Below are positions 17,065 through 24,654 of a stretch of DNA of 64,000 nt, piece after piece (within the stretch, counting starts at the first letter, position 1; the number at the start of each line of letters is the position of its first letter). Under the pieces are notes generated by a model. It was not told where the DNA came from, made no database searches, and saw nothing but the letters and a program-made list of their open reading frames with translations. Source of the stretch: JAKPQE01 sp041397845 (GTDB taxonomy: Bacteria; Pseudomonadota; Alphaproteobacteria; Rhizobiales; JAKPQE01). The stretch is from contig JAWKVW010000003.1 in NCBI GenBank assembly GCA_041397845.1, forward strand, positions 62,001 to 126,000, written 5' to 3'. Made by a program: the position numbers and the translations under genes.

Positions 17065-17331
17065 TTACTCGGCGGCGGCAGCGGTCTCGACCGAAACGTA
17101 GATGCGGCCGTTGGCGCGGGCGCGGAACTCGACGCGGCCTTCGGTCAGCGCGAAGATCGTGTGATCCTTGCCCATGCCGACATTGGCGCCCGGGTGCCAC
17201 TTGGTGCCGCGCTGGCGGATGATGATGTTGCCGGCGATCACCGACTCACCACCGAACTTCTTGACGCCGAGGCGCCGACCTGCGGTATCGCGGCCGTTGC
17301 GCGACGAGCCGCCTGCTTTTTTGTGTGCAAT
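17065..17331 (-). CDS. rpmA: 50S ribosomal protein L27, initiating at an ATT codon
   Basis: An 88-residue L27, a large-subunit protein whose N-terminus reaches the peptidyl-transferase centre. The reading frame after the start is AHKKAGGSSRNGRDTAGRRL, then GVKKFGGESVIAGNIIIRQ and RGTKWHPGANVGMGKDHTIF, unmistakably L27. The codon in the position of the universal start is ATT (17331-17329), not ATG; there is no ATG, GTG or TTG nearby in frame, and a GGAG ribosome-binding site lies 8 nt upstream of the ATT. This is either a rare start codon, as known for infC, or a point error in the sequence. Automatic callers will miss this gene. It lies 26 nt downstream of rplU. Confidence 0.93.
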   Translation of the reverse strand: MAHKKAGGSSRNGRDTAGRRLGVKKFGGESVIAGNIIIRQRGTKWHPGANVGMGKDHTIFALTEGRVEFRARANGRIYVSVETAAAAE

Positions 17332-17357
17332 GGCTCTTACTCCTCGTCAGTCGTTGC

Positions 17358-18074
17358 TCACCAGTCCTCGCCGGACGCCTGCTCGGCGCGATCGGCCTTG
17401 GCGCGCGGGGGCTTGCCGTCGAGAAGCTCCCTGGCCTGCTCGACCCATTCCTCGCGCTTGGCGCGGCCACGCAGGCCGAGCTCCTTGTCGAGGCGCTCGA
17501 TGTCCTCATCGGTCCAGGCGGCGATCTGCGTCCAGCTCGTGATGCCGGCAGCGCGCAGCTTCTTCTCGATGGTCGGGCCGACGCCGGAGATCAGCGACAG
17601 GTTGCTGTCGTCGATGCCGCCGGCAGCGCCACCGATGGCGGCAAGGGCGGCCGGAGCGGCAGCAGCCGGAGCGGCGCTGGCAGCGGCGGCAACGGCAACG
17701 GCCGCAGCGGCGGTCGAGCCCTTGGCCTCGGCCTTCGTGGCGGCCTTCGACGGCTTGGCGCCACCGGTCAGGATCTCGGTGATCCGGATGACGGTCTGGC
17801 GCTGACGATGGCCGTTGCGGCGACGCGAATTGTGGCGACGACGCTTCTTGAAGACGATGACGGTGCGATTCTTGGTCTGCTCGACGACCTCGCCGGCGAC
17901 GGTCGCGCCAGCAACGGTCGGAGCGCCGACCTCGATGCCGGCGTCGCCGCCGACCATCAGCACCTCGGAAAACTCGATGATATCACCGGCTTCGCCGGCA
18001 AGCTTCTCGACGGAGATCACGTCGTCTGCCGCGACGCGATACTGTTTGCCGCCAGTCTTGATGACTGCGAACAT
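17358..18074 (-). CDS. rplU: 50S ribosomal protein L21 with C-terminal helix-hairpin-helix extension
   Basis: A 238-residue protein, twice the usual L21 length. Residues 1-103 are canonical L21 (MFAVIKTGGKQYRVAADDVI; VIVFKKRRRHNSRRRNGHRQ). A low-complexity Ala-rich linker (about 108-155) follows, then a C-terminal helix-hairpin-helix module (about 160-238) containing SLISGVGPTIEKKLRAAGIT and WTQIAAWTDEDIERLDKELG. Such extensions are recalled from Hyphomicrobiales L21 and are probably lineage-specific. The ATG at 18074 is the family start; an in-frame extension to 18260 is not supported. It is the first gene of the rplU-rpmA-rpmF direction. Confidence 0.95.
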   Translation of the reverse strand: MFAVIKTGGKQYRVAADDVISVEKLAGEAGDIIEFSEVLMVGGDAGIEVGAPTVAGATVAGEVVEQTKNRTVIVFKKRRRHNSRRRNGHRQRQTVIRITEILTGGAKPSKAATKAEAKGSTAAAAVAVAAAASAAPAAAAPAALAAIGGAAGGIDDSNLSLISGVGPTIEKKLRAAGITSWTQIAAWTDEDIERLDKELGLRGRAKREEWVEQARELLDGKPPRAKADRAEQASGEDW

Positions 18075-18284
18075 TGTCTGGTCCTTCTTTCTCGTGTTCC
18101 GCATCCTTCGGCGCCGCGGCAAATTCCGCGATCTTTGCGTTGCGTCTTTCCAGACTGGAAATCGGCGACAGGCCTCGGACAGCGCATTTTGCGCGGCAGC
18201 AGGACACCACCGCGCAATAGGTTCGGGCGCGCAATATACGGGCGAAATCGGCGAAGTCAACGCGAACGTGGCGGTTCTGCGCCG

Positions 18285-19142
18285 CTATCGGCGCCTTTCG
18301 CTGCCGGCGATCGCCGCGGCGGCGGCAAGCAGGGCGGAGCCAAGGATCAGCATCAGCGAGACGGCGTTGACGACCGGCGTCGTGCCCTCGCGCATCATGC
18401 CGTACATGTGGATGGTCAGCGGGCTTTGCGAGCCAACCAGCATCAGCGTCGTGTTGAAGTTCTCGAACGACATCAGCAGGGCGATGATCGCGGCGCCAAG
18501 GATGGCCGGCTTCAGGAAGGGCAGGGTGACGGTGCGCAGCGCCCCGGCCCTGGTCGCGCCGAGATTGAGGGCGGCCTCTTCGAGGGTCAGGTCGAATTTC
18601 TTCAGCCGGGCGAGGATGATCGTCGTCGTGATCGAGGTGATGAAGGAGAACTGGCCGAGCACGACGAGGGGAATGCCGGGACGCAGGAAGGCGACCTCGA
18701 TGCCGAGGCGGTCATCGATGAAATTGGCGAGGTTGCTGGAGAACAGCAGGATCGAGATGCCGAGGATGACGCCGGGAATGACGAGCGGCCAGAGCATCAT
18801 GCCATAGAGGAGGCCCTTGCCGGGAAAGCGGCCGCGCTCGAGCAGGAAGGCGTTGGCAAGGCCGGCGGCGACCGAGAGGATGGTGACGAAGAAGGCGACC
18901 TTCATCGAGACGCCGATGGAGCGCAGCAACGCCGGGTCGCTGAAGAGGCCGAGCTTGCCGGGCGCCGTGCCGACGAACCAGTCGAGGGTGAAGCCCTGCC
19001 AGGGCGGCGAGGGAAAGCGCGAATCGTTGAAGGCGAAGACGCCGACGACGACGAGCGGGGCAAAGAGATAGACGAAGAAGGCCGCGATATAGAGGCCGTA
19101 GACGAAGCGCGAGAGTGTGGTGCGGCGGATCGAGGGAATCAT
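18285..19142 (-). CDS. ABC transporter permease, spermidine/putrescine type (PotC-like)
   Basis: A 285-residue inner-membrane permease with about six membrane segments. It has the EAA loop EEAALNLGATRAGALRTVTL near residue 195 that docks to the ATPase. The motif VVGVFAFNDSRFPSPPWQGF near the first periplasmic loop is typical of PotC. The gene starts 4 bp inside the preceding permease, the last in an apparent four-gene operon (binding protein, ATPase, permease B, permease C, all on the minus strand). The substrate is polyamine-like by homology only. Confidence 0.92.
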   Translation of the reverse strand: MIPSIRRTTLSRFVYGLYIAAFFVYLFAPLVVVGVFAFNDSRFPSPPWQGFTLDWFVGTAPGKLGLFSDPALLRSIGVSMKVAFFVTILSVAAGLANAFLLERGRFPGKGLLYGMMLWPLVIPGVILGISILLFSSNLANFIDDRLGIEVAFLRPGIPLVVLGQFSFITSITTTIILARLKKFDLTLEEAALNLGATRAGALRTVTLPFLKPAILGAAIIALLMSFENFNTTLMLVGSQSPLTIHMYGMMREGTTPVVNAVSLMLILGSALLAAAAAIAGSERRR

Positions 19143-19999
19143 GCGCGCACCACCGTGCCGAGTGACTGGCGCGACAGCTTCAGTCCGGCCCAGACGATGC
19201 CGGAGGAGACCAGCAGCAGAAGAATGCCGAAGGCCGAGCCGAGCTCCCAGTTAAAGCGGGTGATGAACTGGTTGTAGATCTGCTCGGTGAACCAGAGCGA
19301 GTTCTTGCCGCCGAGCAGGGTCGGGGTGACGTAGTTGCCGAGCGTCAGCATGAAGACGACGATCGAGCCGGACATGATGCCGGGCATCGCGTGGGGCACG
19401 ACGATCTCGCGCAGCACATCAAAGCCGCTGCCGCCGAGGTCGTAGCCGGCCTCGATCATGGCGTCGTCGAGGGTGTCGAGGCTGGTGACGAGCGGCACCA
19501 CCATGAACAGCAGCGAGGAATAGACGAGGCCGACGAGAATGGCGGCGTCGTTGTAGAGCAGCTCGACCCGGTCGGCGGCAAGGCCGGTCGAGACGAGGAA
19601 GGTCGAGATGACGCCGGTCTCGCGCAACAGGATGATCCAGCCAAGGGTGCGGACCAGCTCGGAGACCCAGAACGGCAGCAGGCAGGCGATGAAGGCGAGG
19701 GATTTCGCCCGGCCGCGCATCAGCTTGGCGATGTAGTAGGCGGTCGGGAAGGCGATGAGGAGGGTGAGGAGCGTTGCCAGCACCGAGAAGACGGCGGTGC
19801 GGGCGAAGGTGTGCCAGTAGAGCGGCTCCTTGAAGAACTCCGCGAAATTGCCAAGGCCGTATTCATAGACGCGCGGGCGGACGCGCTCGGACAGGGCGAG
19901 CAGCACCATGTCGACATGGGGCAGCACGACGAGCAGCGTCAGCCAGAGCAGCGCCGGGGCAAGGAGCAGCCAGAGGGCGAGGCGGCCCTGGCTCCTCAC
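19139..19999 (-). CDS. ABC transporter permease, spermidine/putrescine type (PotB-like)
   Basis: A 286-residue permease with six predicted membrane segments, EAA loop EAGYDLGGSGFDVLREIVV near 190 and the VPHAMPGIMSGSIVVF segment after it. The GTG at 19999 is chosen because it overlaps the ATPase stop as GTGA and has GGAG 8 nt upstream; an alternative ATG at 20017 would overlap further and lacks a good ribosome-binding site. It forms the heterodimeric membrane channel with the PotC-like partner that overlaps its 3' end by 4 bp. Confidence 0.92.
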   Translation of the reverse strand: MRSQGRLALWLLLAPALLWLTLLVVLPHVDMVLLALSERVRPRVYEYGLGNFAEFFKEPLYWHTFARTAVFSVLATLLTLLIAFPTAYYIAKLMRGRAKSLAFIACLLPFWVSELVRTLGWIILLRETGVISTFLVSTGLAADRVELLYNDAAILVGLVYSSLLFMVVPLVTSLDTLDDAMIEAGYDLGGSGFDVLREIVVPHAMPGIMSGSIVVFMLTLGNYVTPTLLGGKNSLWFTEQIYNQFITRFNWELGSAFGILLLLVSSGIVWAGLKLSRQSLGTVVRA

Positions 20000-21108
20000 G
20001 ATGCATCTCCGAAGCATTTGGCCTGATCGGCGCCCCAGCCGAAATGCACGGCGGCGCCGATGTCGAGGCCGCGAAAGCGGCTCGTCTGGGGCAGGAGCAC
20101 GGTGACCGGCCCGGCGGCGCCGGGCGCCTTGATGGTCACGCTCGAATTGGCACCGTCGAAGAGGATCTGGGCGACGGTGCCGGAGAAGCGGTTGTCGAGG
20201 GCGGCGACCTCCCCGGCGGCGAGGGCGAGGTGGATCGCTTCCGGGCGCACGAACAGGCGGACCCTGTCGCCGATGCGGGCAGGCGAGGCCTGCGCCGTCA
20301 TTGCATGCATCGTCAGTCCGGCTTCGGTGCGGATCCTGGTCCTGTCGCCGTCGATGCCGTCAATCGTCCCGGTCCAGCCGTTCGAGGCGCCGACGAAGCC
20401 GGCGACGAAGGCCGTTGCCGGCTCGTAGTAGAGCTCGCGCGGCGTGCCGATCTGCTCGAAGCGGCCGGCATTCATCACCGCGACCTTGTCGGACATGACG
20501 AGGGCCTCTGACTGGTCGTGGGTGATGTAGACGAACGTCGTTCCGATCTCGGCCTGAAGCTGCTTCAGCTCGACCTTCATGTGCTCGCGCAGTTTCAGGT
20601 CGAGGGCGCCGAGCGGTTCGTCGAGAAGCAGGAGGTCCGGCTCGAGCACCAGGGACCGGGCGATGGCGACGCGCTGCTTCTGGCCGCCGGAGAGCTGGTC
20701 GATGCGCTTGTCGGCGGCGCCGGACAGGCCGACACGGTCGAGCATGGCGGTGACGCGGACGCCGATCTCGCTGCGGCCAACGCGGCGGCGGCGCAGGCCG
20801 TAGGCGATGTTCTCGCCGACCGACATCATCGGAAAGAGCGCCAGATGCTGGAAGATCATGCTGACCGGGCGCCGGTTCGGCGGCAGGTCGACGATGGAGC
20901 GGCCGGCGATGAGAATGTCGCCGGCGTCTTCCTTGAGGAAGCCGGCGATCATCCGCATCAGCGTGGTCTTGCCGCAGCCCGAGGGGCCGAGGATCGAGAA
21001 GAAAGCGCCGTCGGGGACGGTGAAGGAAACCTCGTCAACCGCGGTGAACGCCGAAAAGCGTTTCGTCACGCTGCGGATTTCAAGGTCGGAGCGCGTTCCG
21101 GAGGGCAT
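19996..21108 (-). CDS. potA: ABC transporter ATP-binding protein, spermidine/putrescine type (PotA-like)
   Basis: A 370-residue ATPase that powers the permease pair. Walker A is LGPSGCGKTTLMRMIAG (about residue 39), the Q-loop SMIFQHLALFP, signature LSGGQKQRVAIARSL (about 138), Walker B DLLLLDEPLGALD, and the H-loop VYITHDQSEALV. The C-terminal third (about 250-370) is the OB-fold TOBE regulatory domain of PotA/MalK-type ATPases. It overlaps the PotB-like start by 4 bp. The gene symbol reflects family homology, not a proven substrate. Confidence 0.94.
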   Translation of the reverse strand: MPSGTRSDLEIRSVTKRFSAFTAVDEVSFTVPDGAFFSILGPSGCGKTTLMRMIAGFLKEDAGDILIAGRSIVDLPPNRRPVSMIFQHLALFPMMSVGENIAYGLRRRRVGRSEIGVRVTAMLDRVGLSGAADKRIDQLSGGQKQRVAIARSLVLEPDLLLLDEPLGALDLKLREHMKVELKQLQAEIGTTFVYITHDQSEALVMSDKVAVMNAGRFEQIGTPRELYYEPATAFVAGFVGASNGWTGTIDGIDGDRTRIRTEAGLTMHAMTAQASPARIGDRVRLFVRPEAIHLALAAGEVAALDNRFSGTVAQILFDGANSSVTIKAPGAAGPVTVLLPQTSRFRGLDIGAAVHFGWGADQAKCFGDAS

Positions 21109-21184
21109 GGCACCGTCATGGTTGGAAGCGCGGCCGGCAAGCGGACGTGGCCGGCTCCGCCCGAGCGTTCAGCGGCTCGCGACG

Positions 21185-22264
21185 TCAGTTTCCACTGGCG
21201 GCCTTGACCCGGTCAAGCGCCTTGCCTTCGAGTTCCTCGAGGCCGGCCGGCACCGGCGGATACCACTTGATGTTGTCGACGGCCTCCGGCGGGAAGCTCT
21301 CGGCATATTGTTCCTTGAGCTTGCCCTCGATCTTCTGGTCGGCGCCCTTCGAGGCAGTGAAGTTGCCGGCAGCGGCGGTGATGCGGGCGGCGATCTCGGG
21401 CCGCATCACGAAGTTGATCCACTTGTAGGCGGCGTCATCGGCCTTGCCCTTCGCCGGGATGGCGAAGGTGTCGATCCAGCCGAGGGCGCCGGACTTCGGA
21501 GCGATGAAGGTGACGTTCGGCATCTCGTTGTTGAGCTTCCAGCCGCCGGTGTCCCAGGCCATGGCGGCAACGACCTCGCCGGAACGGATCATGTTGGTCA
21601 GGGCGTCGCCGCCTTCCCAATAGGCCTTCACGTTCGGCTTGCACTCGATGAGCTTCTTCTCGACCTCGCCGAGCAGCACTTCGTAAGCGTTGATGTCGCG
21701 GTACTTCTCGAACGGCTGCATGCCCATGGCGAAAGCGAAGGCGATGAGCGTCGGCCGCTTCAGGCGATAGGAGACCTTGCCCTTGTAGGCGGGGTTGCAA
21801 AGGTCGGTGTAGTCCTTGACGTCCGGCGCGGCGGCGCGGTCGACAACGAGGCCGTCGGTGCCCCAGACGTGCGGCACGCCGAAAACCTGGCCATCGACGG
21901 TGGTGTTGGCCTTGGTCGCCTCGAGCATCGAGCCGATGAACTGGTCGGCGTTGATCTTCGACAGGTCGAGGGGCTTGTAGATGCCGTATTCGATCTGCGG
22001 GCCGAGGATGCGGTCCTGACTCGGCTGGGCGAGGTCGAAGCCGGCGCCGCTGGTGGCGCGCAGCTTGGAAATCATTTCCTCGTTGTTGGACAGCGTCACC
22101 TCGACGGCGATGCCGGTCTCTTTGGTGAAGTCGGCAACGACGTCCTCGGGGGCATAGCCGCCCCAGGTGATGAGCCGCAGCGTGTCGGCGCCGGCGGCGC
22201 CCGTTCCAAGGCCGACCGCGAGAAGCGCGGCGAGCATACCCTTCGAAACCAAACCGATCTTCAT
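21185..22264 (-). CDS. Extracellular solute-binding protein, spermidine/putrescine type (PotD/PotF-like)
   Basis: A 359-residue periplasmic binding protein with a signal peptide (KIGLVSKGMLAALLAVGLGT, cleavage near AGADT). The mature protein begins DTLRLITWGGYAPEDVVADF, the typical polyamine-binding start with WGGY. It contains VWGTDGLVVDRAAAP and AMAWDTGGWKLNNEMPNVTF, typical of the family. The ATG at 22264 is chosen over a TTG 12 nt upstream. It heads the operon, 76 nt before the ATPase gene. Polyamine is the likely substrate, but related proteins take other amino compounds. Confidence 0.92.
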   Translation of the reverse strand: MKIGLVSKGMLAALLAVGLGTGAAGADTLRLITWGGYAPEDVVADFTKETGIAVEVTLSNNEEMISKLRATSGAGFDLAQPSQDRILGPQIEYGIYKPLDLSKINADQFIGSMLEATKANTTVDGQVFGVPHVWGTDGLVVDRAAAPDVKDYTDLCNPAYKGKVSYRLKRPTLIAFAFAMGMQPFEKYRDINAYEVLLGEVEKKLIECKPNVKAYWEGGDALTNMIRSGEVVAAMAWDTGGWKLNNEMPNVTFIAPKSGALGWIDTFAIPAKGKADDAAYKWINFVMRPEIAARITAAAGNFTASKGADQKIEGKLKEQYAESFPPEAVDNIKWYPPVPAGLEELEGKALDRVKAASGN

Positions 22265-22327
22265 GGCACTCCCCAATCTTGCCGGCCGGGCGCCGCCGAC
22301 GGAACTCGGCGGTCATCAAGACCCGAA

Positions 22328-22354
22328 GCCGCCGACTTTTCCGCAGTCGGCGGC
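22328..22354 (-). promoter_or_regulatory. Perfect 10-bp hairpin upstream of the polyamine-type ABC operon
   Basis: GCCGCCGACT (22328-22337) and AGTCGGCGGC (22345-22354) pair perfectly around a 7-nt loop, about 64-90 nt upstream of the binding-protein start. It has no T-run, so it is not a simple terminator. It may be an operator or a leader hairpin in the 5' untranslated region. Confidence 0.4.
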
Positions 22355-22390
22355 GGACCGGCATCCCCACTAGGCGATAGCTTGGCTTCT

Positions 22391-22404
22391 TGACGTTTTC
22401 GTCA
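22391..22404. promoter_or_regulatory. Palindrome TGACG-N4-CGTCA in the ABC operon promoter region
   Basis: TGACGTTTTCGTCA at 22391-22404 has perfect 5-bp arms. It is about 130 nt upstream of the binding-protein start, in the only untranslated stretch before the operon, where a promoter should lie. It could be a regulator site; no regulator is known. Confidence 0.3.
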
Positions 22405-22457
22405 CAAGACCAAACTGACGGCAGCGGACCGCTTTCAGCGCGGGGTTCGGGTGTGGT

Positions 22458-24545
22458 TCAGGCGGCGGCCGGCCGTGTCGCAAGAAGGCCCGGGACGAGC
22501 GCGGCGGCGGCCTCGGCGCCGGAGATCAGCACCGCCTCGACGCCGGCGCCATGAGTGGCGCTGCCGGCGACGACGAGGCCGGGCACCGGGCTTTTGGCCT
22601 CGAAGCCGCCAAGGCCGGAGGTGCCGTAGATCGCGCCGGCGCTGGTCAGCTCATAGCGGGCGAAGGTCACCGGGCTTGCCTCGGTGCGGTGGACGATGGC
22701 CTCCTCAAGGCCGGGAAAGACGGAGGCGGCGGTGGCAACGAGCCGGTCGCCCTCCTCCTTCTTGCGCGAGATGTAGGCGTTGCCGCGACGGGTGGTCTCG
22801 ATGGCGGCGCGGTCCTCGCCGGCAAACCAGCTCCCGGCCTCCTCGTTCGAGACGATGCGCAGCAGTTCCATCGTGCCGTAGCCCTCGGGGGCGGCGGACG
22901 GGTCGACCTTCGAGGTCAGCACGGCGCCGCAATGGCCGGCGCCGGTCGAGATGTGGACGACGGGCGGGGCGTCGGGCATCTCCCTCAGGCCAAGATGGAC
23001 GGCAAAGGCCGAGCAGGACGGGCGCAGGGCGTCGATCTCGCGGGCAAAGGCGTCGGGCAGATGCTCGCGGCCGACGAGGTCGCGGAAGGTCTTTTTGACA
23101 TCGGCGTTGGAAATGACGGCGCCGGCGCGGAATTCGCGGCCATTGGCAAGGCGCAGGCCTCGGGCGGCGCCGTTCTCGAGAAGAATGCGGGAGACCGGCG
23201 CCTTCAGCATGACCTCGCCGCCATGGGCAATGACAGCGCCGGCAAGGGCGTCGGCAAGCTTGCCGGAGCCGCCGCGCGGGTAATAGCCGCCAAAGAAGAC
23301 ATAGCCAAAGAGCGGCACCATGGCGGCGACGGTGAGCTTCGCCGGGTCGTCGGTGACGTAGCCGGAGAGGCCGAAGAGCAGGCGGATGCAGTCCTCGTCG
23401 GCGATGTGGCTCCTGACCAGTTCCGCGAACGGCCGGGGCATCCAGCGCACGGCGAGGGGATGGGCCTTGGGGAAGGCGAGGAGATCGTCGATGTTGGCCG
23501 GCGCGCCGGGGATGCCGGTATTGGCGGGGGCCTGCGCATACATGCCATCGAAGATGGCGCGGATATCGGCAAAGAGCGCGGCGATGCCGGCGGCGCTCTG
23601 CGGGAATTCGCGCGACAGAAGCTCGACGTAGCCGGCGGCGGTGCGGGGCACGTCGATGACGCGGCCGCCGACATGGAAGCGCTGGTCGAGGCGCAGCCAG
23701 TCGATCGGCTCGGCGCCGACGCGTTCGAGCACGGAGGTCACCGGACCGCCTTCGCGCACGCCGGAAATGTCGTGAACGCCGGCATCGAAACGGAACACCA
23801 GCGGGCGGCCGTCATGACGCTCCTTGCGCAGCCAGGAATGGCAGAAGCCGCCGGAGACGACGTGGGATTCGGCAACGAGCACGCGGGCTCCAGCCTCGGC
23901 GAGAAGGGCGGCGGCGGTGAGCCCGCCAATGCCGGCACCGACGATGGCGACATCGACGTCGTTGCTGCGGTCGCGGCCGAGCACGGCGGGCGCCGGCCAG
24001 TCGTATTTCGGCTTGCGGATCATCATCGGCGCGAGGCGGCGGATGAGAAGGCGCGGGCCGAAGACCGAGGCGAGGACGCCGATGACGGTGATGGCGGCGG
24101 TGAGGATGCCCGGGAGCTGCAGGCTCACGGCAACGGCATAGTAGGCGAAAATCGCGCCCCAAAGGCCGGAGAGAATGGCGTTGACCCAGAAGAACACCGG
24201 CGTATCGGCTTCTGCGGCAAAGGCGGCGCGCGAATAGTCCGCGGTCCAGGGCTTGCGGCGGATGAGCGAGAAGGCGCTCGTCGCGGCAAGGGTCGCGTAG
24301 GTCGCGGCGCTCCAGGCCGTGGCATTGCCGATGCCGGCAAGGCCGCCGGCAAGTGCGAGAGCGAAAAGGCCGGTCAGCGCGAGTTCCACCTGCTTCAGAT
24401 CGCCGGCCTTCAGCCGCCAGACGAGGGCGCCAAGGCCGAGGGCGAGGGCAATGGCGGCCGAAACGGTGACGCCGAGGCGGGGCAGGAGGATGAGGAGAAG
24501 GATGAAGGGCAGCAGGCCGAGCTTCACGCCGAGGAATGTGCGCAT
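22458..24545 (-). CDS. Membrane-anchored phytoene desaturase/carotenoid isomerase-like FAD oxidoreductase
   Basis: A 695-residue fusion. Residues about 1-190 form a membrane domain with about six hydrophobic segments and the loop RRKPWTADYSRAAFAAEADT. From about 205 a Rossmann FAD-binding domain begins (DVDVAIVGAGIGGLTAAALLAEAGARVLVAES, shown here only by its GAGIGGL core at about 208), with GGFCHSW after it. The C-terminal motif GLVVAGSATHGAGVEAVLISG resembles the CrtISO/CrtI desaturase-isomerase family, which usually lacks the membrane domain. Lipid or carotenoid-like substrates fit, but no carotenoid genes are nearby. ATG 24545 is chosen because operators and the regulator lie upstream. 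It is divergent from tetR. Confidence 0.85.
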   Translation of the reverse strand: MRTFLGVKLGLLPFILLLILLPRLGVTVSAAIALALGLGALVWRLKAGDLKQVELALTGLFALALAGGLAGIGNATAWSAATYATLAATSAFSLIRRKPWTADYSRAAFAAEADTPVFFWVNAILSGLWGAIFAYYAVAVSLQLPGILTAAITVIGVLASVFGPRLLIRRLAPMMIRKPKYDWPAPAVLGRDRSNDVDVAIVGAGIGGLTAAALLAEAGARVLVAESHVVSGGFCHSWLRKERHDGRPLVFRFDAGVHDISGVREGGPVTSVLERVGAEPIDWLRLDQRFHVGGRVIDVPRTAAGYVELLSREFPQSAAGIAALFADIRAIFDGMYAQAPANTGIPGAPANIDDLLAFPKAHPLAVRWMPRPFAELVRSHIADEDCIRLLFGLSGYVTDDPAKLTVAAMVPLFGYVFFGGYYPRGGSGKLADALAGAVIAHGGEVMLKAPVSRILLENGAARGLRLANGREFRAGAVISNADVKKTFRDLVGREHLPDAFAREIDALRPSCSAFAVHLGLREMPDAPPVVHISTGAGHCGAVLTSKVDPSAAPEGYGTMELLRIVSNEEAGSWFAGEDRAAIETTRRGNAYISRKKEEGDRLVATAASVFPGLEEAIVHRTEASPVTFARYELTSAGAIYGTSGLGGFEAKSPVPGLVVAGSATHGAGVEAVLISGAEAAAALVPGLLATRPAAA

Positions 24546-24570
24546 GGGATTTCTCCGCGAAAAAATCTTT

Positions 24571-24586
24571 GGTACCGATTGGTACC
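24571..24586. promoter_or_regulatory. Operator box 1, GGTACC-N4-GGTACC (TetR-type site)
   Basis: GGTACCGATTGGTACC lies 25 bp ahead of the FAD oxidoreductase start, in the divergent region shared with tetR. It differs from box 2 in one central base. Box centres are 37 bp apart. It is the likely site by which the neighbouring TetR protein represses both genes. Confidence 0.7.
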
Positions 24587-24607
24587 GAAATTGATGTAGC
24601 ATGCTTT

Positions 24608-24623
24608 GGTACCAATTGGTACC
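24608..24623. promoter_or_regulatory. Operator box 2, perfect palindrome GGTACCAATTGGTACC
   Basis: A perfect 16-bp palindrome 31 bp ahead of the tetR start, twin of box 1. Each box is itself a pair of GGTACC half sites, so a dimer, or cooperating dimers, of TetR can be expected. It probably gives negative autoregulation of tetR. Confidence 0.72.
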
Positions 24624-24654
24624 GTTATTTTCACGGAATCAGCGGGGAACACAG

